64,000 bases of DNA from Symsagittifera roscoffensis (GCF_963678635.1 NC_087066.1:64362282-64426281), one strand, 5' to 3'. Shown: positions 43,628-56,995, counted from the stretch's first letter. Program-made: numbers and translations. The notes: generated from the sequence alone by a model not told the origin.

Positions 43628-44101
43628 GTGGATAACTCTGCTGAGATATCTCTCGGAAAACGAGAATTCGTGCATATCAACCAGATTGATATGGAAACCA
43701 GACGGGTGTGCTCCACAACCACTGAAGAAGGAACAACCACAACGATACTTCCTCAGAGCTCTAAATTCGAAAACGAATTGGAAGATCAAAAACTACGTAA
43801 AAGGAACTCATTTAAAATCATGCTGGCAGCTCAGATAGCCCTCGGAAAACGAGAATTCGTGCATGTAAACCAGATTGATATGGAAACCAGACGGGTGTGC
43901 TCCACAACCACCGAAGAAGGAACAACCACAACGATACTTCCTCAGAACTCTAAATTCGAAAACGAGTTGGAAGATCAAAAACTACGTAAAAGGAAACGTC
44001 GAGGAATTGTGCATACGATGCAGAGAAGGTCACAGGACAAGAAAAAAAGAGCAGCGAAAACTAGAGCTGTACAAAAACTGACCTCGAACAGATATATTTA
44101 A
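43628..44101 (+). CDS. Repeat ORF with 63-codon units, copy 1 (Polinton-2, unknown function)
   Basis: A 157-codon frame with a 189-bp unit present almost twice (starts 43652 and 43841), so the repeat preserves frame. Each unit has LGKREFVH, QIDMETRRVCSTTTEE, TTTTILPQ and ENELEDQKLRKR. The C-terminus is very basic (KRKRRGIV, QDKKKRAAKTRA). A second frame (KPDGCAPQP ... ELCIRCREGH) is also open, so the coding frame is uncertain. It converges with PolB unit A. A related copy lies at 48626-49057. No known domain. Confidence 0.45.
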   Translation: MDNSAEISLGKREFVHINQIDMETRRVCSTTTEEGTTTTILPQSSKFENELEDQKLRKRNSFKIMLAAQIALGKREFVHVNQIDMETRRVCSTTTEEGTTTTILPQNSKFENELEDQKLRKRKRRGIVHTMQRRSQDKKKRAAKTRAVQKLTSNRYI

Positions 44102-44429
44102 ACTGTGTAAAGTAAATGATAGTGTTAAGATTTTTGATTGTCTTTGTTTAAAAATTCATTTACTTGTTTTGCTAAATTTCGTGTCTCCTAGAAAGAAATT
44201 TAAATATTCTTAGTCGAGTTTTCGCAACAACAACAAAAAATCCGATATGATACGGCTCCTTAGACAAAAATTAAGGAAAAATTTTATTTTGAATCTTAAT
44301 AAAAAAGGAACAGCAAAAATCCTTCTCGATTTTTTCAAATTGAAAATGAAAAAATTATATTTAAACTATCAATCAACTAGGGTTTTCTTTTTTTTGAAGT
44401 CAGATTTTGGATTTTTTTTTTCAAAAAAA

Positions 44430-44665
44430 TGAGTGTGCTGGAGTTCAATGAACGAGTAAGTTTCCAACTAAAGAACAATTAAAATTTTTCAAATTAAAAA
44501 CACCAATCTCAATAAAAAATCTCCTGGCTCTTGTTTCACTAACCGAAAAACAGTTTTCGTAAAGAGATCTTGAACAGGAAAAAATTTATTGATTGAAAAC
44601 GGAATCTATAGAATAGATTTACAGGATAAAATTTTCACCAAATGCAATCAGAGATATATGAAAGT
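44430..44665 (-). other. 3' flank of PolB unit A
   Basis: This sequence recurs downstream of units B (49380-49600) and D (59540-59770): ATGAACGAGTAAGTTT, AACACCAATCTCAATAAAAA, then TCTCCTGGCTCTTGTTTCAC. It is likely the element's shared PolB 3'UTR. Confidence 0.6.
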
Positions 44666-47600
44666 TTAAATATTAAGAGGTAATGTATGAATTCCATCTG
44701 CTAGCACTTCTCGTTTCGGATAGAAAAATGAAAGAGCTTTCTTTTTCAGTTCATAAGTTACCATTTTTTAATTGTTTTGCACTATGAATCCTCGGTTCGT
44801 AGTCTCAGTTTCTGCTTGCTCAACTAAAACACTTCGATATTTCTGCATCGGCGAGTTGTTTAAAAGGGCTGTTTGGTTTATACTTTTCGAACTCAGTTTA
44901 ACTGTTTTTACTGATTTCATCCAGACAGCAGTACGTTTTTGAGCATAAGGCAACCATCTCCGTGCATCGAAATTCTTCTTTGAAAAGACCCGGAGTTCTC
45001 TGATCATACTTGTTATGTTTTTCACGACACTTTCGAGGGAAAAATTTAGAAATTGAATTAGCAGTGAAATTGTTTCTACAATCGTTACTCCTCATTAAAT
45101 TCCATTTACTTTTCATTTCGGATTTGATGATATCCTCGAGATCACTTCCGTTGATTGAAAGATATAAACTGTCCGTATCCATTTCAATGAACCCATATTT
45201 ATCAGGATCTCAGAATGGAACGAAAAAATTATAGACGAGTTCAAGCATTACTAATTTTGCATACTGTAAGATGAAAAATCCCACTATAATTGGTTCTTGT
45301 TCAACTTTCGATTTACCGAGTTCAACTTCATAAAGTTCGTTCGGTAGTTCGTTAAACTTTCTAAACGTCTTATCATTCACCAAATTATTGACACTTGATC
45401 CCGTTACATACTTCGTTCGAGTATGTCTGGAACGATCCATGATTTGGTATCCGTAGGCACTGTTACCAACAACTTTCTCAATATTGGCACAAACAGCAGA
45501 GTCAGGATTAAGATCTCCTTGTCGTCTTGCTTCAACTACTCCATTAACGAATGTCTCGAAACACTGTTTCGGTTGGTATTGTATAAAGAAGTGGACTCTT
45601 TTCAAAACCAGACTATGTTTCAGGTAAAACAGTAACAGTGGAGTGATTATTGGTCCTCGCTATAAAATCATGCTAGAAATGAGCATTTTCTCGGTTTTTC
45701 TATAGATCCTGCTCTGATGCAAAACTTTTCATGAACTCACCTATATCATTGCGACCAACTTCACAATTTTAAAATATTGGAGGATTTGAGAAAATTTCGA
45801 CTTCAAGTGATCTGGTACCTCAATTACAACATCCGCAACTCCAAACATTTCTCCGAGTCGAATTTTTTCGGTCAACTCCTTCTCGGTTATCGGTTTTTTG
45901 TAGGGAAAATGTGTTTTCAAGAAAACCCCGACTTCGTATTGATTATTGCGAGCCCATTCCCACCATTGACATTCTCTGATAGTAACTACTTGAAGACCTA
46001 AGCTTTGCAGATACTGCTTTCGTTTCACGGTTCTTTCACGACGCACGAGTCCCCTTTTGAGTTCTTCTTCCGAATGATGTTTATGGTCCTGGCAAGCACA
46101 GAAGTGGAAGAAGCAACCATCCGCTTCAAAAGCAGTTTCAAAATGCTGGCAATACCCGTCCACTGAAAAAGGTCCAAATCGTTTTTGTCTACGAGCAGTG
46201 AACTGTGATTTTATTTGACAGTCCGGTTTCTGTCCTTGTAAGTATGTTAAAACCATGAGCTCAAACATACTTCTTGTCGGATTCTGTCGATGATATTTAT
46301 TCGACTCATTTGAGTACTCCCATATGAAGTAAGGACCAGTAGGCATCTCTTTCATCATCGAATATGGATAGAGTTGACTCGCATCTATTCCGACGACTGC
46401 GTTACATATATTTTGACTATCTCTTATCCGAGTTTCTGTGGCTTTGGCGTATCTGGTGAAAATTATTGACGACTACCTGTGAGTTTTTGTCGAATGAACG
46501 AATCATACCAGGAGTCGGCTTTAGCAAAGGGGAAAAACTTTGCATCAGTGGAGGAATGCAAGATATTATTTGCTAGATTAGGAAATATAGTCCAAGCTTT
46601 AGCATATCGATGTTTTTCGAATGATAGTAAGCTACCATTCTGTGCATCGCTGTCATAGTCGGTACTACGTCTTTATCGTTATAATATTCCAGGAAATCTT
46701 TGAACACTTGCATATTTTTTTGTGCCAAATGCTTTCTAACTCCGCGTAATTCTCTTCTTTCGTCTTTGGTATCTGTTTCAATTTCATTTTTTTCAAACTT
46801 GCTTCACAGCCATCTCGCTGGTCTTTTTGCATTTGAGTTTGCTGTAGAAATCGTCGATACTAGGTAGTTTTGTCTCGTTCAATTTTTCAGGACTATTAAA
46901 CCATTCATATGGGAAAAATCCTTTCTGATCTTCTGATCCGTAAGCTTTTAAGAATTTGTCAAGACTGGTAGCTCCACCCAGAAAACTTAGAATATCTAGA
47001 ATCTAAGAAACTCATTCCCAAAAACTGGTAAGCCTTGCATATAACGGATGGTGAACACTTTTTTTCATACAAGAGAATTTCGAGCGAATACTCCTTAATC
47101 AAATTCAGATCATAACGCGAGCTGTTGAATCCGAAAATAGGTAGAGTTACACAGTACTTTTTGAGATCATCTCGCAACTGATAAAGACTTTTTAACGTCA
47201 GTTTTCCAATATCCAAAACGTTAGACTCAGTTTCGGTTGTGCTTCCCTCAACTGTACTGTTTGCATTGTCGACTTCATCTGAGAATTCTTCGTACTCAGT
47301 TATCTTTTCATCGAGATCGTTAAATACTCGTTCAAAATTTTCAATGACCAGAACTGAACTCAGCTGACTAGCCTCCAAAAGCTTTTCGATGAAATGCCGA
47401 ACTAATTGTTTTGGGTCATAATTGCATAAAATTACTCCACTACCAAACGAATAGGAAATGGAAACGCTTATGGGTACATGTCGCCCAATCCATGTAGTCG
47501 AATCTGAATTTTTCAGCGTGTTATCTGCAACTGTGATAGACTCAAAGTCGAAAAAGGCAAAGTTCGTGAACAATCTGACTTCCTTCTCAACATGAATTCC

Positions 47601-48500
47601 TATGTCCTCTAGTCGTTCGAAGACAGTTTCTTTCAGTTGGTACACTCCAGTAGCATAGACATGTTTAAAATTTTCACGACATTGTCTTTGGTGATTCAGG
47701 AGAATCCGTGTCGATTACAAAAAAGTATCGCAAGTATGACATCTGAACCTCTTTAGTAGGTTATTCAAATTCTCAGTCCAGCAGATGTGATTATCATAGC
47801 GAGTTAAGTTTACAATGCGAGAAAAGCGCAGTGCCGATCTTCTCGTCAATTCGCCTACAGTTTCCCCGTTTTCATCGTAATCAGTGTTAAAGAGTTGAAT
47901 ATTGATCTCACAAATATCTTCTAGTATGTAAATATCGTCTTCATCAACTCCAGGGGAACCCTTCCAATTTAACCCGTGATATTTCAATGAACCGTTGAAA
48001 AATCTGATCAGTTTTCAAGGCTAAGGAATCAGATCCATATAATTCAAAGGCAAGCGCAAGAAAATAACATAAGTTATCATGATAAGGGTTGTAATTTAAG
48101 TCGGATAATAAACATTTGATAGTTTGATTTCTCAACATTCTATCAGGGAGATTAATACTTCGGCAACCGAGGGGAACATTTTTCATCAGTTGTTAAAAAG
48201 AAAGTAACGTTGGTTATAGAAAAAAGTCCATTTTGTGTCAGGACGATGACAAATAACGTTCTCTAGCAAGTCCGCATTTTCAAGGCTTTCCTTTAGCGCA
48301 TCAAGATCCTTTTGTTGTGATATGAGAACCGGGTTGAGAAAAACAGTATTATTATCGGCTGCATAATAATACTTGAAGGAATCGTTGTTCGTGATACTTT
48401 TTAGAACGAAACCAAAAGCTATATTGAGTTTAACGGTGCAACTCATCACATCAAATATAGCATCTATCTTGTCTCTGATAAATTTCGTATTAGATCCGTT
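44666..48500 (-). pseudogene. PolB: PolB unit A, Polinton-2 (fragmented, N-terminal zinc fingers deleted)
   Basis: This is the most complete core of the four. Pieces in order are TVKLNIAFGFVLK (48480-48186), the DNLC..LALAFEL OTU-like part, the intact DIYILEDICEINIQLFN segment (47987-47715), the exonuclease FDFE and FGFNSSRYDLNLIK (47645-46959), motif A GIDASQLYP (about 46370), VDGYCQH, motif B VGNSAYGY, and motif C MDTDSLYL (about 45180). Motif A Asp is kept. Many frameshifts separate the pieces. Its 5' end fuses the C-terminus of the upstream KRPSV-family gene directly to PolB, removing all N-terminal zinc fingers. Confidence 0.85.
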
Positions 48501-48626
48501 TGTGCGTTCTAGCGATAGTTTCTGCTCTGAAAGTAGTGTGACTAAATTGTAAAAAATTTTTCCCGATTCTGAGTTTAAAATACTCTCAATTTTGTAAATT
48601 AAATGGGACGTCAAATATTGAGGTTT
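48501..48626 (-). pseudogene. C-terminal remnant of the KRPSV-family gene (unit A)
   Basis: VKPQYLTSHLIYKIESILNS then FYNLVTLLSEQKLSL matches the last 50 residues of the gene at 57022-57516. At 48626 it is broken by a switch to the + strand repeat ORF sequence. Confidence 0.75.
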
Positions 48627-49057
48627 TACCAGATTGATATGGAAACCAGACGCGTGTGCTCCACAACCACTGAAGGAGGAACAACCACAACGATATTTCC
48701 TCAGAACTCTAAATCGAAAACGACTTGGAGGATCAAAAACTACGTAAAAGGAACTCATTTAAAATCATGCTGGCAGCTCAGATAGCCCTCGGAAAACGAG
48801 AATTCGTGCATGTAAACCAGATTGATATGGAAACCAGACGGGTTTGCTCCACAACCACCGAAGAAGGAACAACCACAACGATACTTCCTCAGAGCTCTAA
48901 ATTCGAAAACGAATTGGAAGATCAAAAACTACGTAAAAGGAAACGTCGAGGAATTGTGCATCCGACGCAGAGACGGTCACAGGACAAGAAAAAAAGAGCA
49001 GCGAAAACTAGAGCTTTACAAAAACTGACCTCGAACAGATTTATTCAAACTGTGTAA
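48626..49057 (+). pseudogene. Repeat ORF, copy 2 (5' truncated, frameshifted)
   Basis: It resumes at QIDMETRRVC, next to the unit A junction. A small deletion at the ENE/SKTTW position changes frame. The second unit and basic tail (KRKRRGIVH, AAKTRALQKL) are intact, ending at 49057. It is nearly identical to 43628-44101 and again converges with a PolB copy (unit B). Confidence 0.6.
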
Positions 49058-49606
49058 AGTGAATGATAGTGTTAAAATTTTTGATTGTCTTAAATTCATT
49101 TTCTTAATTTGCTAAATTTCGTGTCTCCTAGAAAGCAATTTAAATATTTTTAGTCGAGTTTTCGCAACAACAAAAAAAAATCCGATATGATACGGCTCAT
49201 TAGACAAAAATTGAGGAAAAATTTTATTTTGAATCTTAATAAAAAAAAGGAACAGCAAAAATCCTTCTCGATTCTTTCAAATTGGAAATGAAAAATTTAC
49301 ATTTAAAGTATCAAACAACTAGGGTTTTCTTTTTTTTTGAAGTCAGATTTTGGATTTTTTTCTCAAAAAAATGAGTGTGCTGGAGTTCAATGAACGAGTA
49401 AGTTTTCAACTAAAGAACAATTAAAATTTTTCAAATTAAAAACACCAATCTCAATAAAAAATCTCCTGGCTCTTGTTTCACTAACCGATAAACAGTTTTC
49501 GTAAAGAGATCTTGAACAGGACAAAAGTTAACATCAAAAAAAATTTATTGATTGAAAACGGAATCTATAGAAAAAAGTTTCAGGAAAAAGTTTACACCAA
49601 ATGCAA

Positions 49607-52600
49607 TCAGAGATATTTGAAAGTTGAAATATTAAGAGGTAATGTATGAATTCCATCTGCTAGCACTTCTCGTTTCGGGTAGAAAAATGAAAGAGCTTTC
49701 ATTTTCAGTTCATAAGTTACCACTTTTTCATTGTTTTGCACTCTGAATCCTCGGTTCGTAGTCTCAATTTCTGCTTGCTCAACTGAAACTCTTCGGTATT
49801 TCTGCATCGGCGAGTTGTATAAAAGGGCTGTTTGGTTTTTACCTTTCGAACTCATTTAACTGTTTTACTAATTTCATGCAGACAGCAGTACGTTTCCGTG
49901 CATCGAAATTCTTCCTTGAAAAGACCCGGAGTTCTCTGATCATACTTGTTATGTTTTTCACAACACTTTCGAGGGAAAAAATTAGAAATTGAATTAGCAG
50001 TGAAATTGTCTCTACAATCGTTACTCCACATTAAATTCCATTTACTTTTCATTTCGGGTTTGATGATATTCTCGAGATCACTTCCGTTGATTGAAAGATA
50101 TAAATTGTCCATATCCATTTCAACGAACTCATATTCATCAGGATCGCAGAATGGAATGAAAAAATTAGAGACGAGTTCAAGCATTACTATTTTTGCATAC
50201 TGTAAGATGAAAAATCCAGCTATAATTGGTTCTTTGTGTTCAACTTTCGATTTACCGAGTTCAACTTCATAAAGTTCGTTGAACTTTCTAAACGTCTTAT
50301 CATTCACCAAAGTATTGACACATGATCCAATTTTATACTTCGTTCGAGTATGTCTGGAACGATCCATGATTTGGTATCTGTAGGCACTGTTACCAACAAC
50401 TTTCTCAATATTGGCACAAACAGCAGAGTCAGGAGTAAGATCTCCTTGTCGTCTTGCTTCAACTACTCCATTAACAAATGTCTCGAAACACTGTTTCGGT
50501 TGGTATTGTATAATGAAGTGGACTCTTTTCAAAACCAGACCATGATTCAGGTAAAACAGTAACAGTGGAGTGATTATTGGTCCTCGCTATAAAATCATGC
50601 TAGAAATGAGCATTCTTCTCGGTTTTTTCTATAGATCCTGCTCTGATGCAAAACTTTTCATGAACTCGCCTATATCATTGCGACCAACTTCACAATTTTT
50701 AAATATTGGAGGAAATTGAGAAAATTTCGTTTCCAAATGATCTGGTACCTCAATTACAACATCCGCAACTCCAAACATTTCTCCGAGTCGAATTTTTTTC
50801 GGTCAACTCCTCGGTGATCGGTTTTTTGAGGGAAAAAGTGTTTTCAAGGAAATCCCGACTCCGTATTGATTATTGCGAGCCCATTCTCACCTTTCTGATA
50901 GTAACTACTTGAAGACCTAAGCTTTGCAGATACTGCTTTCGTTTCACGGTTCTTTCACGACGCACGAGTCCCCTTTTGAGTTTTTCGTCCGAATGATGTT
51001 TATGGTCCTGGCAAGCACAGAAGTGGAAGAAGCAACCATCCGCTTCAAAAGCAGTTTCACAATGCTGGCAATACCCGTCCACTGAAAAAGGTCCAAATCG
51101 TTTTTGTCTACGAGCAGTAAACTGTGATTTTATTTGACAGTTCGGTTTCTGTTCTTGTAAGTATGTTAAAACCATGAGCTCAAACATACTTCTTGTCGGC
51201 TTCTGTCGATGATATTTATTCGACTCATTTGAGTACTCCCATATGAAGTAAGGACCAGTAGGCATCTCTTTCATCATCGAATATGGATAGAGTTGACTCG
51301 CATCTATTCCGACGACTGCGTTACATATATTTTGACTATCTCTTATCCGAGTTTCTGTGGCTTTGGCGTATCTGGTGAAAATTATTGACGGACTACCTGT
51401 GAGTTTTTGTCGAATGTACGAATCATACCAGGGGTCGGCTTTAGCAAAGGGGAAAAACTTTGCATCAGTGGAGGAATGCAAGATATTATTTGCTAGATTA
51501 GGTAATGTTAGTCCAAGCTTTAGCATATCGATGTTTTTCGAATGATAGTAAGCTACCATTCTGTGCATCGCTGTCATAGTCGGTTCTACATCTTTTTTGG
51601 TTATAATATTCCAGGAAATTTTTGAACATGCATATTTTTCTGTTGCCAAATGCTTTCTAACTCCGCGTAATTCTCTTCTTTCGTCTTTGGTATCTGTTTC
51701 AATTTCATTTTTTTCAAAATTGCTTCACAGCAATATCGCTAGTCTTGGAGTCACTTCGAGAACGTTACTGCATTTGAGTTTGCTGTAGAATTCGTCGATA
51801 CTGGGCAGTGTTGTCTCGTTCAATTTTTCAGGACTATTAAACTATTCATATGGGAAAAATCCTTTCTGCTCTTCTGATCCGTAAGCTTTTAAGAATTTGT
51901 CAAGACTGGTAGCTCCACCCAGAAAACTTAGAATATCTAGCAACTAAGAAGCTCAATCCCAAAAACTGGTTAGCCTTGCGTATAACGGATGGTGAACACT
52001 TTTTTTTTCATACAAGAGAATTTCGAGCAAATACTCCTTAATCAAATTCAGATCATAACGCGAGCTGTTGAACCCGAAAATAGGTAGAGTTACACAGTTT
52101 TTATTGAGATCATCTCGCAACTGATAAAGACTTTTTAACGTCAGTTTTCCAATATTCAAAATGTTAGAATCAGTTTCGGTTGTGCTTCCTTCCTCAACTC
52201 TACTGTTTGCATTGTCGACTTCATCTGAGAATTGTTCACACTCAATTATCTTTTCATTCAGATCCTCAAATACTCGTTCAAAATTTTCAATGACCAGAAC
52301 TGAACTAAGCAGACTAACCTCCAGAAGCTTTTCGATAAAATGCCGAACCAATTGTTTTGGGTCAGAATTGCATAAACAATTACTCCACAACCAAACGAAT
52401 AGAAAATGGAAACGCTTATGGGTACATGTCGCCCAATCCATGTAGTCGAATCTGAGTTTTTCAGCGTGTTATCTGCAACTGTGATAGACTCAAAGTCGAA
52501 AAAGGCAAAGTTCGTGAACAACCTGACTTCCTTTTCAACATGAATTCCTATGTCCTCTAGTCGTTCGAAGACAGTTTCTTTCAGTTGGTACACTCCAGTA

Positions 52601-53700
52601 GGATAGACATGTTTAATATTTTCACGACATTGTCTTTGGTGATTCAGGAGATTCCGTGTCGATGACAAAAAAGTATCGCAAGTATGACATCTGAACTTCT
52701 TTAGTAGGTTATTGAAATTCTCAGTCCAGAAGATGTGATTATCATAGCGAATTAAGTTTACAATGCGAGAAAAGCGCAGTGCCGATCGTCTCGTCGATTC
52801 GCCCACAATATCGTCTTCATCAACTCCAGGGAACCCTTCCAACTTCACCCGTGATATTTCAATGAACCGTTGAAAAATCAGATCAGTTTTCAAGGCTAAG
52901 GAATCAGATCCATATAATTCAAAGGCAAGCGCACGAAAAAAACATAAGTTATCATGATAAGGGTTGTAATTTGAGTCGGATAATAAACATTTGATAGTTA
53001 GATTTCTCAACATTCTATCAGGGAGATTAATACTTCGGCAACCGAGGGGAACATTTTTAATCAGGTATAAAAAAGAAAGTAACGTTGGTTACAGAAAAAT
53101 GTTTCCATTTTGAGTCAGGACGATGACAAGTAACGTTCTCTAGCAAGTCCGCATGTTCAAGGCTTTCCTTTAGCGCATCAAGATCACTTCGTTGTGATAT
53201 GAGAACCGGGTTGAGAAAAACAGTATTTTTATCGGCTGTATAATAATACTTGAAGGAATCGTTGCCCGTGATACTTTTTAGAACGAAACCAAAAGCTATA
53301 TTCAGTTTAACGGTGCAACTCATCTCATCAAATATAGCATCTAACTTGTCTCTAATAAATTTCGTGTCAGTTCCGTTTATGCGTAAATTGTACTCGACAT
53401 TTTGCCGCAATTCCATTTTTTTCGTCTCGGAAGTAACTGTTTCACAGACTCCATTTCCTGGTGTAGAGACGAATTCGATTGAATTTCACTCAAATCTACT
53501 GGTCCCGCCTTGTAGTGTATCCGGATTCGTCTATGTTCTTCTCTTTTATGTCTTTGAAGACGATAAAAAGACGAAAAGCCATTTCCGCAAATGTTACAAA
53601 CGAAAGTTCCAGATTTGGCATGATTTTTTAGGACATGCACACGAAGTGCATCTTCTGTAGGAAATGATAATCGTTAATCAGAACAATTGTGACTATGCTT
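49607..53700 (-). pseudogene. PolB: PolB unit B, Polinton-2 (internal deletion, frameshifts)
   Basis: The zinc finger part (CNICGNGFSSFYRLQRHKREEH) lies at 53640-53377, DTKFIRDKLDAIFDEM at 53416-53057, OTU-like/CHTC finger and FDFE at 53013-52258, exonuclease II at 52441-51953, motif A GIDASQLYP intact at about 51300, motif B at about 50380 (VGNSAYRY) and motif C altered to MDMDNLYL at about 50110. An in-frame deletion removes the segment that in unit A reads from DIYILEDICE to ENGETVGEL. About seven frame breaks; non-functional. Confidence 0.85.
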
Positions 53701-53764
53701 AGGTTCGATATGCGGCTTCAGATTTTTTTTTATTAGAGTGTGCTCACATTTAGGTTACTTGATT

Positions 53765-54259
53765 TTACAATCCGATTGCGGGACCATTTTCAACTATTGT
53801 TGGAATTTGTGATGTCGTTGTATCTAGCGATAGTTTCTGCTCTGAAAGTAGTGTGACTAAATTGTAAAAATCTTTTCCCGAATCTGAGTTTAAAATACCG
53901 TCAATTTTGTAAATAAAATGGGACGTCAAATATTGAGGTTTTACAGACAAAGAGTGGGAACTACAGCCAGGTAACACTTTCGATCGGAAGAATTTGAATC
54001 GTTTTCTCAACAATCTTTTCTTCTCGACGCTAGGACGTTTCAAAACTTTATAAGGGAGACTTCGGTGAAAATCAGCAGCTTTGCTCAGATCTTGAAGCGT
54101 ATCACCCTGAGAGTTGGAGATTACTCTAAAATAATTCAAATTAACTGTTGAAAGACAACCAACGGATTGATAATAAAATTCACGTAAAGGAATGTTCTTC
54201 GGAAAATTATGAAAGAGTTGGTCATCAATAATCAAAACATGGAACATACAATCTGTCAA
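53765..54259 (-). CDS. KRPSV-family gene, unit B
   Basis: It is open for 164 codons, but the frame has no ATG before CMFHVL, so the true start is ATG at about 54247 or an upstream exon. C-x-FH, LKRPSVEKKRLLRKRFKFFR and the SILNSDSGKDFYNLV-type C-terminus match the Polinton-1 gene 9605-10204. It is directly 5' of PolB unit B on the same strand. Just upstream (about 54265) the sequence jumps into PolB unit C. Confidence 0.65.
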   Translation of the reverse strand: MTDCMFHVLIIDDQLFHNFPKNIPLREFYYQSVGCLSTVNLNYFRVISNSQGDTLQDLSKAADFHRSLPYKVLKRPSVEKKRLLRKRFKFFRSKVLPGCSSHSLSVKPQYLTSHFIYKIDGILNSDSGKDFYNLVTLLSEQKLSLDTTTSQIPTIVENGPAIGL

Positions 54260-54269
54260 ACTACAATTG

Positions 54270-56995
54270 GTTTTTTGTAGGGAAAATGTGTTTTCAAGGA
54301 AACCCCGACTCCGTATTGATTATTGCGAGCCCATTCTCACCATTGACAGTTTCTGATAGTAGCTACTTGAAGACCTAAGCTTCGCAGATACTGCTTTCGT
54401 TTCACGGTTCTTTCACGACGCACGAGTCCCCCTTTTGAGTTCTTCTTCCGAATGATGTTTATGGTCCTGGCAAGCACAGAAGCGGAAGAAGCAACCATCC
54501 GCTTCAAAAGCAGTTTCACAATGCTGGCAATACCCGTCCACTGAAAAAGGTCCAAATCGTTTTTATCTACGAGCAGTGAACTGTGACTTTATTTGACAGT
54601 TCGGATTCTGTTCTTGTAAGTATGTTAAAACCATGAGCTCAAACATACTTCTTGTCGGCTTCTGTCGATGAAATTTATTCGACTCATTTGAGTACTCCCA
54701 TATGAAGTAAGGACCAGTAGGCATCTCTTTCATCATCGAATATGGATAGAGTTGACTCGCAGATATTCCGATGACTGAGTTACATATATTTTGACTATCT
54801 CTTATCCGAGTTTCTGTGGCTTTGGCGTATCTGGTGAAAATTATTGACGGACCACCTGTGAGATTTTGTCGAATGTACGAATCATACCAGGAGTCGGCTT
54901 TAGCAAAGGGGAAAAACTTGTATATTGATGAATGCAAGATATGATTTGCTAGATTAGGTAATGTTAGTACAAGCTTTAGCATATCGATGTTTTTCGAATG
55001 ATAGTAAGCTACCATTCTGTGCATCGCTGTCATAGTCGGTTCTACATCTTTTTTGTTATTTTGTTCCAGGAATTTTTGAACACTTGCATATTTTTCTGTT
55101 GCCAAATGCTTTCTAACTCCGCGTAATTCTCTTCTTTCGTCTTTGGTATCTGTTTCAATTTCATTTTTTTCAAACTTGATTCACTGCCATATCGTTGGTC
55201 TTGAGTCACTTCGAGAATGTTACTGCATTTAAGTTTGCTGTAGAAAGTGTCGATACTGGATAGTGTTGTCTCGTTCAATTTTTCAGGACTAATAAATCAT
55301 TCATATGGGAAAAATCCTTTATGCTCTTCTGATCCGGAAGCTTTCAAGAATTTGTCAAGACTGGTAGCTCCACCCAGAAAACTTAGAATATCTAGAAACT
55401 AAGAAACCCATTCCCAAAAACTGGTTAGCCGTGCGTATAACGGATGGTGAACACTTTTTTTCATACCAGAGAATTTTGAGCAAATACTTCTTACTCAAAT
55501 TCAGATCATAACGCGAGCTGTTGAATCCGAAAATAAGTAGAGTTACCCAGTACTTATTGAGATCATATCGCAACTGATGAAGACTTTTTAACGTCAGTTT
55601 TCCAATATTCAAAACGTTAGAATCAATTTCGGTTGTGCTTCCCTCCTCAACTCTCTTGTTTGCATTGTCGACTTCTTCTGAGAATTGTTCACACTCAGTT
55701 ATCTTTTCATTCAGATCGTGCAATACTCGTTCAAAAATTTCAATGACCAGAACTGAACTCAGCTGACTAACCTCCAGAAGCTTTTCGATAAAATGCCGAA
55801 CCAATTGTTTTGGGTCAGAATTGCATAAAAAATTACTTCACAACCAAACGAATAGGAAATGGAAACGCTTATGGGTACATGTCGCCCAATCCATGTAGTC
55901 GAATCTGAGTTTTTCAGCGTGTTATGTGCAACTGTGATAGACTCAAAGTCGAAAAAGGCAAAGTTCGTGAACAGCCTGACTTCATTATCAACATGAATTC
56001 CTATGTCCTCTAGTCGTTCGAAGACAGTTTTTTTTCAGTTGGTACACTTCAGTAGGATAGACATGTTTAATATTTTCACGGCATTGTCTTTGGTGATTCA
56101 GGAGATTCCGTGTCGATGACAAAAAAGTATCGCAAATATGACATCTGAACTTCTTTAGTAGGTTGTTGAAATTCTCAGTCCAGCAGATGTGATTATCATA
56201 GCGAATTAAGTTTACAATGCGAGAAAAGCGCAGTGCCGATCTTCTCGTCAATTCGCCTACAGTTTCCCCGTTTTCATCGTAATCAGTGTTAAAAGAGTTG
56301 AATATTGATCTCACAAATATCTTCTAGTATGTAAATATCGTCTTCATAATTCAAAGGCAAGCGCACGAAAAAAACATAAGTTATCATGATAAGGGTTGTA
56401 ATTTGAGTCGGATAATAAACATTTGATAGTTGGAATTTTCAACATTCTATCAGGGAGATTAAAACTTCGGCAACCGAGGGCAACATTTTTCATCAGGTAT
56501 AAAGAAGAAAGTAACGTTGGTTATAAGAAAAAGTTTCCATTTTGTGTCAGGACGATGACAAGTAACGTTCTCTAGCAAGTCCGCATGTTCAAGGTGTTCC
56601 TTTAGCGCATCAAGATCGCTTTGTTGTGATATGAGAACCGGAAATTGTACACGACCTTTTGCCGCAATTCTATTTTTTCGTCTCGGAAGTAAGTGTTTCA
56701 CAGACTCCGTTTCCTGGTGTAGAGACGAATTCGATTGAATTTCACTCAAATCTACTGGTCCCGCCTTGTAGTGTTTCCGGATTCGTCTATGTTCTTCTCT
56801 TTTATGTCTTTGAAGACGATAAAAAGACGAAAAGCCATTTCCGCAAATGTTACAAACGAAAGTTCCAGATTTGGCATGATTTTTTAGGACATGCACACGA
56901 AGTGCATCTTCTGTAGGAAATGATAGTCGACAATCAGAACAATTGTGACTATGCTTATGTTCGATATGCCGCTTCAAATTTCTTTTTTTTTAGAG
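54270..56995 (-). pseudogene. PolB: PolB unit C, Polinton-2 (3' third missing)
   Basis: It runs from the zinc fingers (NCSDCRLSFPTEDALRVHVL) through the exonuclease to the VDGYC-type Cys/His insert (54555-54337), then stops at the KTHFPYKK region where it joins the upstream flank of unit B's KRPSV gene. Motifs B and C are absent. It shares two internal deletions with unit D: the QFPVLISQ joint, and loss of the segment between ALAFEL and EDDIYILED. Motif A reads GISASQLYP, so the catalytic Asp is Ser (codon 54761-54763). Confidence 0.85.
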
